This document shows positions 12,664-13,955 of a stretch of DNA of 13,955 nucleotides, piece by piece. Both the position numbers and the translations under genes were made by a program. Origin of the DNA: an uncultured Lachnospiraceae bacterium. GTDB taxonomy: Bacteria; Bacillota; Clostridia; Lachnospirales; Lachnospiraceae. Within the stretch, counting starts at the first letter, position 1. Every line of letters starts with the position of its first letter. Under the pieces are notes generated by a model that saw only the letters and a list, made by a program, of their open reading frames with translations, had not been told where the DNA came from and did no database searches. Where the stretch lies: assembly GCA_900554925.1 (NCBI GenBank), contig USJG01000047.1, positions 1-13,955 of the forward strand, read 5' to 3'.

Positions 12664-13955
12664 GTGGAGTTAATTAAACGGAATATACATATGGACTGCG
12701 TTAAATGTAAAGCCCAGACCCAGATGACCCTGGAGGATGATGTGATTATTTCCGATTCCCGGCCGGATGCTGCGAAGCTGATTATGGATAGAGGAAATAT
12801 AGTGATCGAAGAAGTGAAGGTGACAGATGACCATGTCAGTGTAAAGGGAAAGCTTGATTTTTATGTGCTTTATCTGACAGAAAAAGGAGCATCCTCCACA
12901 GGCAGAAGTGATGTGGCGAATATGGAAGGCAGCATTCCCTTTGATGAAATGGTTTTTATGGAGGGGATTCAGGGCGGGGACAACGTAAACGTCAGCTGGG
13001 AATTGGAGGATTTGAGCATTGGTCTTATTAATTCCCGAAAGCTGAGCATCCAGTCCATGATCACCCTTTTTCTTACCTGTGAGGAAATCTGTGATGAGGA
13101 GACAGCAGTAGACCTTTACAGCGAGGAGCCTGTGGAATTTCGAAAAAAGACGCTGGATATTGCAGCCATGGCTATTAAGAAAAGGGATATTTTCAGAGTG
13201 AAAGAGGAAGTGGAGGTTCCTGGAAGCTTTCCCAATATTTTTGCAATGATCTGGTCTGAAATCACGCCGGAAACCGTGGAATTTAAGGTGCTGGAGGACA
13301 AAATTGCAGTCCAGGGTGAACTGCGCGCCTTTTTCCTGTATAAGGGAGAGGGAGATGAGGAGGAAATCTGCCACTATGAGACTACCCTGCCCTTTGCGGG
13401 AAGTCTGGATTGTCCGGGAGCCAGAGAAGGAATGATACCGGAGATCAGTTTTACCGCGGAAAACCGCGAGGTAGAAGCAAGACCTGACTTTGATGGAGAA
13501 GAGAGAGTTATTACCTTTGAGCTATGTCTGAATATGGATATCTGCATTTATGAGGAGGAAAAGGTGGATATTCTTGCAGACGTTTATGGCGTGGTAAAGG
13601 AAGTATCTGTGCTTGAAAAGAATGCAGAGTTTCGGAAGCTTCTTTCAAGAAGCAGCGGAAAGACGAAATTATCCGGTCATTTTAAATGTGAAGATGAAAA
13701 GGCAGTACTTCATAAGATACTCCACACAGCAGGCAATTTACAGATTTCCGGGAAAAAACCAGTGGAAAACGGAATTGAAATAACAGGTGTAGTTAACTTG
13801 CAGATTTTTTATGAATGCAGCACAGAAGAGGACCGGTACGGTGTGATCAAGGGAATAATTCCTTTCCAGTATGTGCTTGAAGCAGAGGGAATTGATGATA
13901 GCTGTATCTATCCGGTGCAGGCTTTTCTGGATCAGATGACGGTAGCAATTATTGA
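12664..13955 (+). CDS. sipL: SipL-like spore coat morphogenesis protein, DUF3794/SPOCS domains (partial)
   Basis: The gene runs off the end of the window after 430 codons. It starts with GTG at 12664, preceded by GGGAGG (12651-12656) at seven bases. Three related modules are visible: about residues 45-145 (VKGKLDFYVLYLTE then SIQSMITLFLTCEE), 175-270 (VEFKVLEDKIAVQGELRAFF) and 350-430 (GIEITGVVNLQIFYE, IIPFQYVLEAEG). Each has the DUF3794/SPOCS pattern of a beta strand ending in V.G.L...FY followed by an acidic segment. Clostridioides difficile SipL, which anchors the spore coat to the forespore through SpoIVA, has this architecture plus a C-terminal LysM; a LysM would fall beyond base 13955 here. 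Function is therefore predicted as a mother-cell coat attachment factor, and a perfect sigma-E promoter just upstream supports this. The gene is likely transcribed independently of the pyrimidine operon. Confidence 0.86.
   Translation, partial: MELIKRNIHMDCVKCKAQTQMTLEDDVIISDSRPDAAKLIMDRGNIVIEEVKVTDDHVSVKGKLDFYVLYLTEKGASSTGRSDVANMEGSIPFDEMVFMEGIQGGDNVNVSWELEDLSIGLINSRKLSIQSMITLFLTCEEICDEETAVDLYSEEPVEFRKKTLDIAAMAIKKRDIFRVKEEVEVPGSFPNIFAMIWSEITPETVEFKVLEDKIAVQGELRAFFLYKGEGDEEEICHYETTLPFAGSLDCPGAREGMIPEISFTAENREVEARPDFDGEERVITFELCLNMDICIYEEEKVDILADVYGVVKEVSVLEKNAEFRKLLSRSSGKTKLSGHFKCEDEKAVLHKILHTAGNLQISGKKPVENGIEITGVVNLQIFYECSTEEDRYGVIKGIIPFQYVLEAEGIDDSCIYPVQAFLDQMTVAII

Noticed and set aside
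12670..13374. Minus-strand open frame of 234 codons opposite the SipL-like gene
   Set aside because: The plus strand encodes repeated SPOCS modules with a proper start signal; the minus frame is rich in His, Phe, Cys and Ile with no family resemblance.
1..13955. CRISPR array, insertion sequence, tRNA or rRNA genes
   Set aside because: No regularly spaced repeats, transposase reading frame, terminal inverted repeats with target duplications, cloverleaf or rRNA-like sequence was seen in the window.

Overview
The window looks like chromosomal DNA from a spore-forming, Gram-positive member of the Clostridia, most likely Lachnospiraceae. This rests on the gene families (clostridial cell-wall polysaccharide glycosyltransferases, an LCP ligase, pyrK/pyrD type 1B, a SipL-like spore coat protein), strong purine-rich ribosome binding sites, a near-perfect sporulation sigma-E promoter and moderate GC with AT-rich intergenic regions. 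The genus assignment is inference; no rRNA or other taxonomic marker is present.

Layout. (1) Bases 1-154 hold the C-terminal end of a phosphoglucomutase/phosphomannomutase. (2) Bases 277-6443 form a cell-surface polysaccharide locus: two family 2 glycosyltransferases, a WcaJ-like undecaprenyl-phosphate sugar-1-phosphate transferase that would start the lipid-linked glycan, an LCP (LytR-CpsA-Psr) protein that would attach the finished glycan to the wall, then, after a terminator-like hairpin, a third glycosyltransferase of rhamnosyltransferase type. No flippase, polymerase, ABC exporter or nucleotide-sugar genes are in view, so this is only part of the pathway. (3) Bases 6583-8622 encode a membrane-anchored HtrA/DegP-type serine protease with an Asn/Gly/Ser/Tyr-rich cytoplasmic tail and a small lipoprotein with a PrcB C-terminal-like domain; a very strong 17-bp-stem terminator follows. 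(4) On the minus strand, 8755-9369 is a stand-alone Fic protein with a complete active site and a C-terminal self-inhibitory motif (class III), with its own extended -10 promoter. (5) Bases 9593-12601 are a pyrimidine biosynthesis operon, pyrC-pyrK-pyrD, with a recognisable promoter just before pyrC. (6) From 12664 to the end is the 5' part (430 codons) of a SipL-like spore morphogenesis protein with three DUF3794/SPOCS modules.

Most of the window is ordinary core metabolism and envelope biology. The most interesting signal is the 63-bp pyrD-sipL junction. It holds a consensus-perfect sigma-E promoter, and an inverted repeat whose left arm lies in the promoter spacer and whose right arm is the sipL ribosome binding site. 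Read-through RNA from pyrCKD could therefore fold and hide the ribosome binding site, while the sigma-E transcript would start inside the loop and stay open. Other points worth a look are three stacked hairpins downstream of the phosphoglucomutase, an SD-ATG-stop element before the big terminator, the HtrA/PrcB-like gene pair, and a pyrC start site where the most upstream ATG overlaps the promoter's TATAAT.
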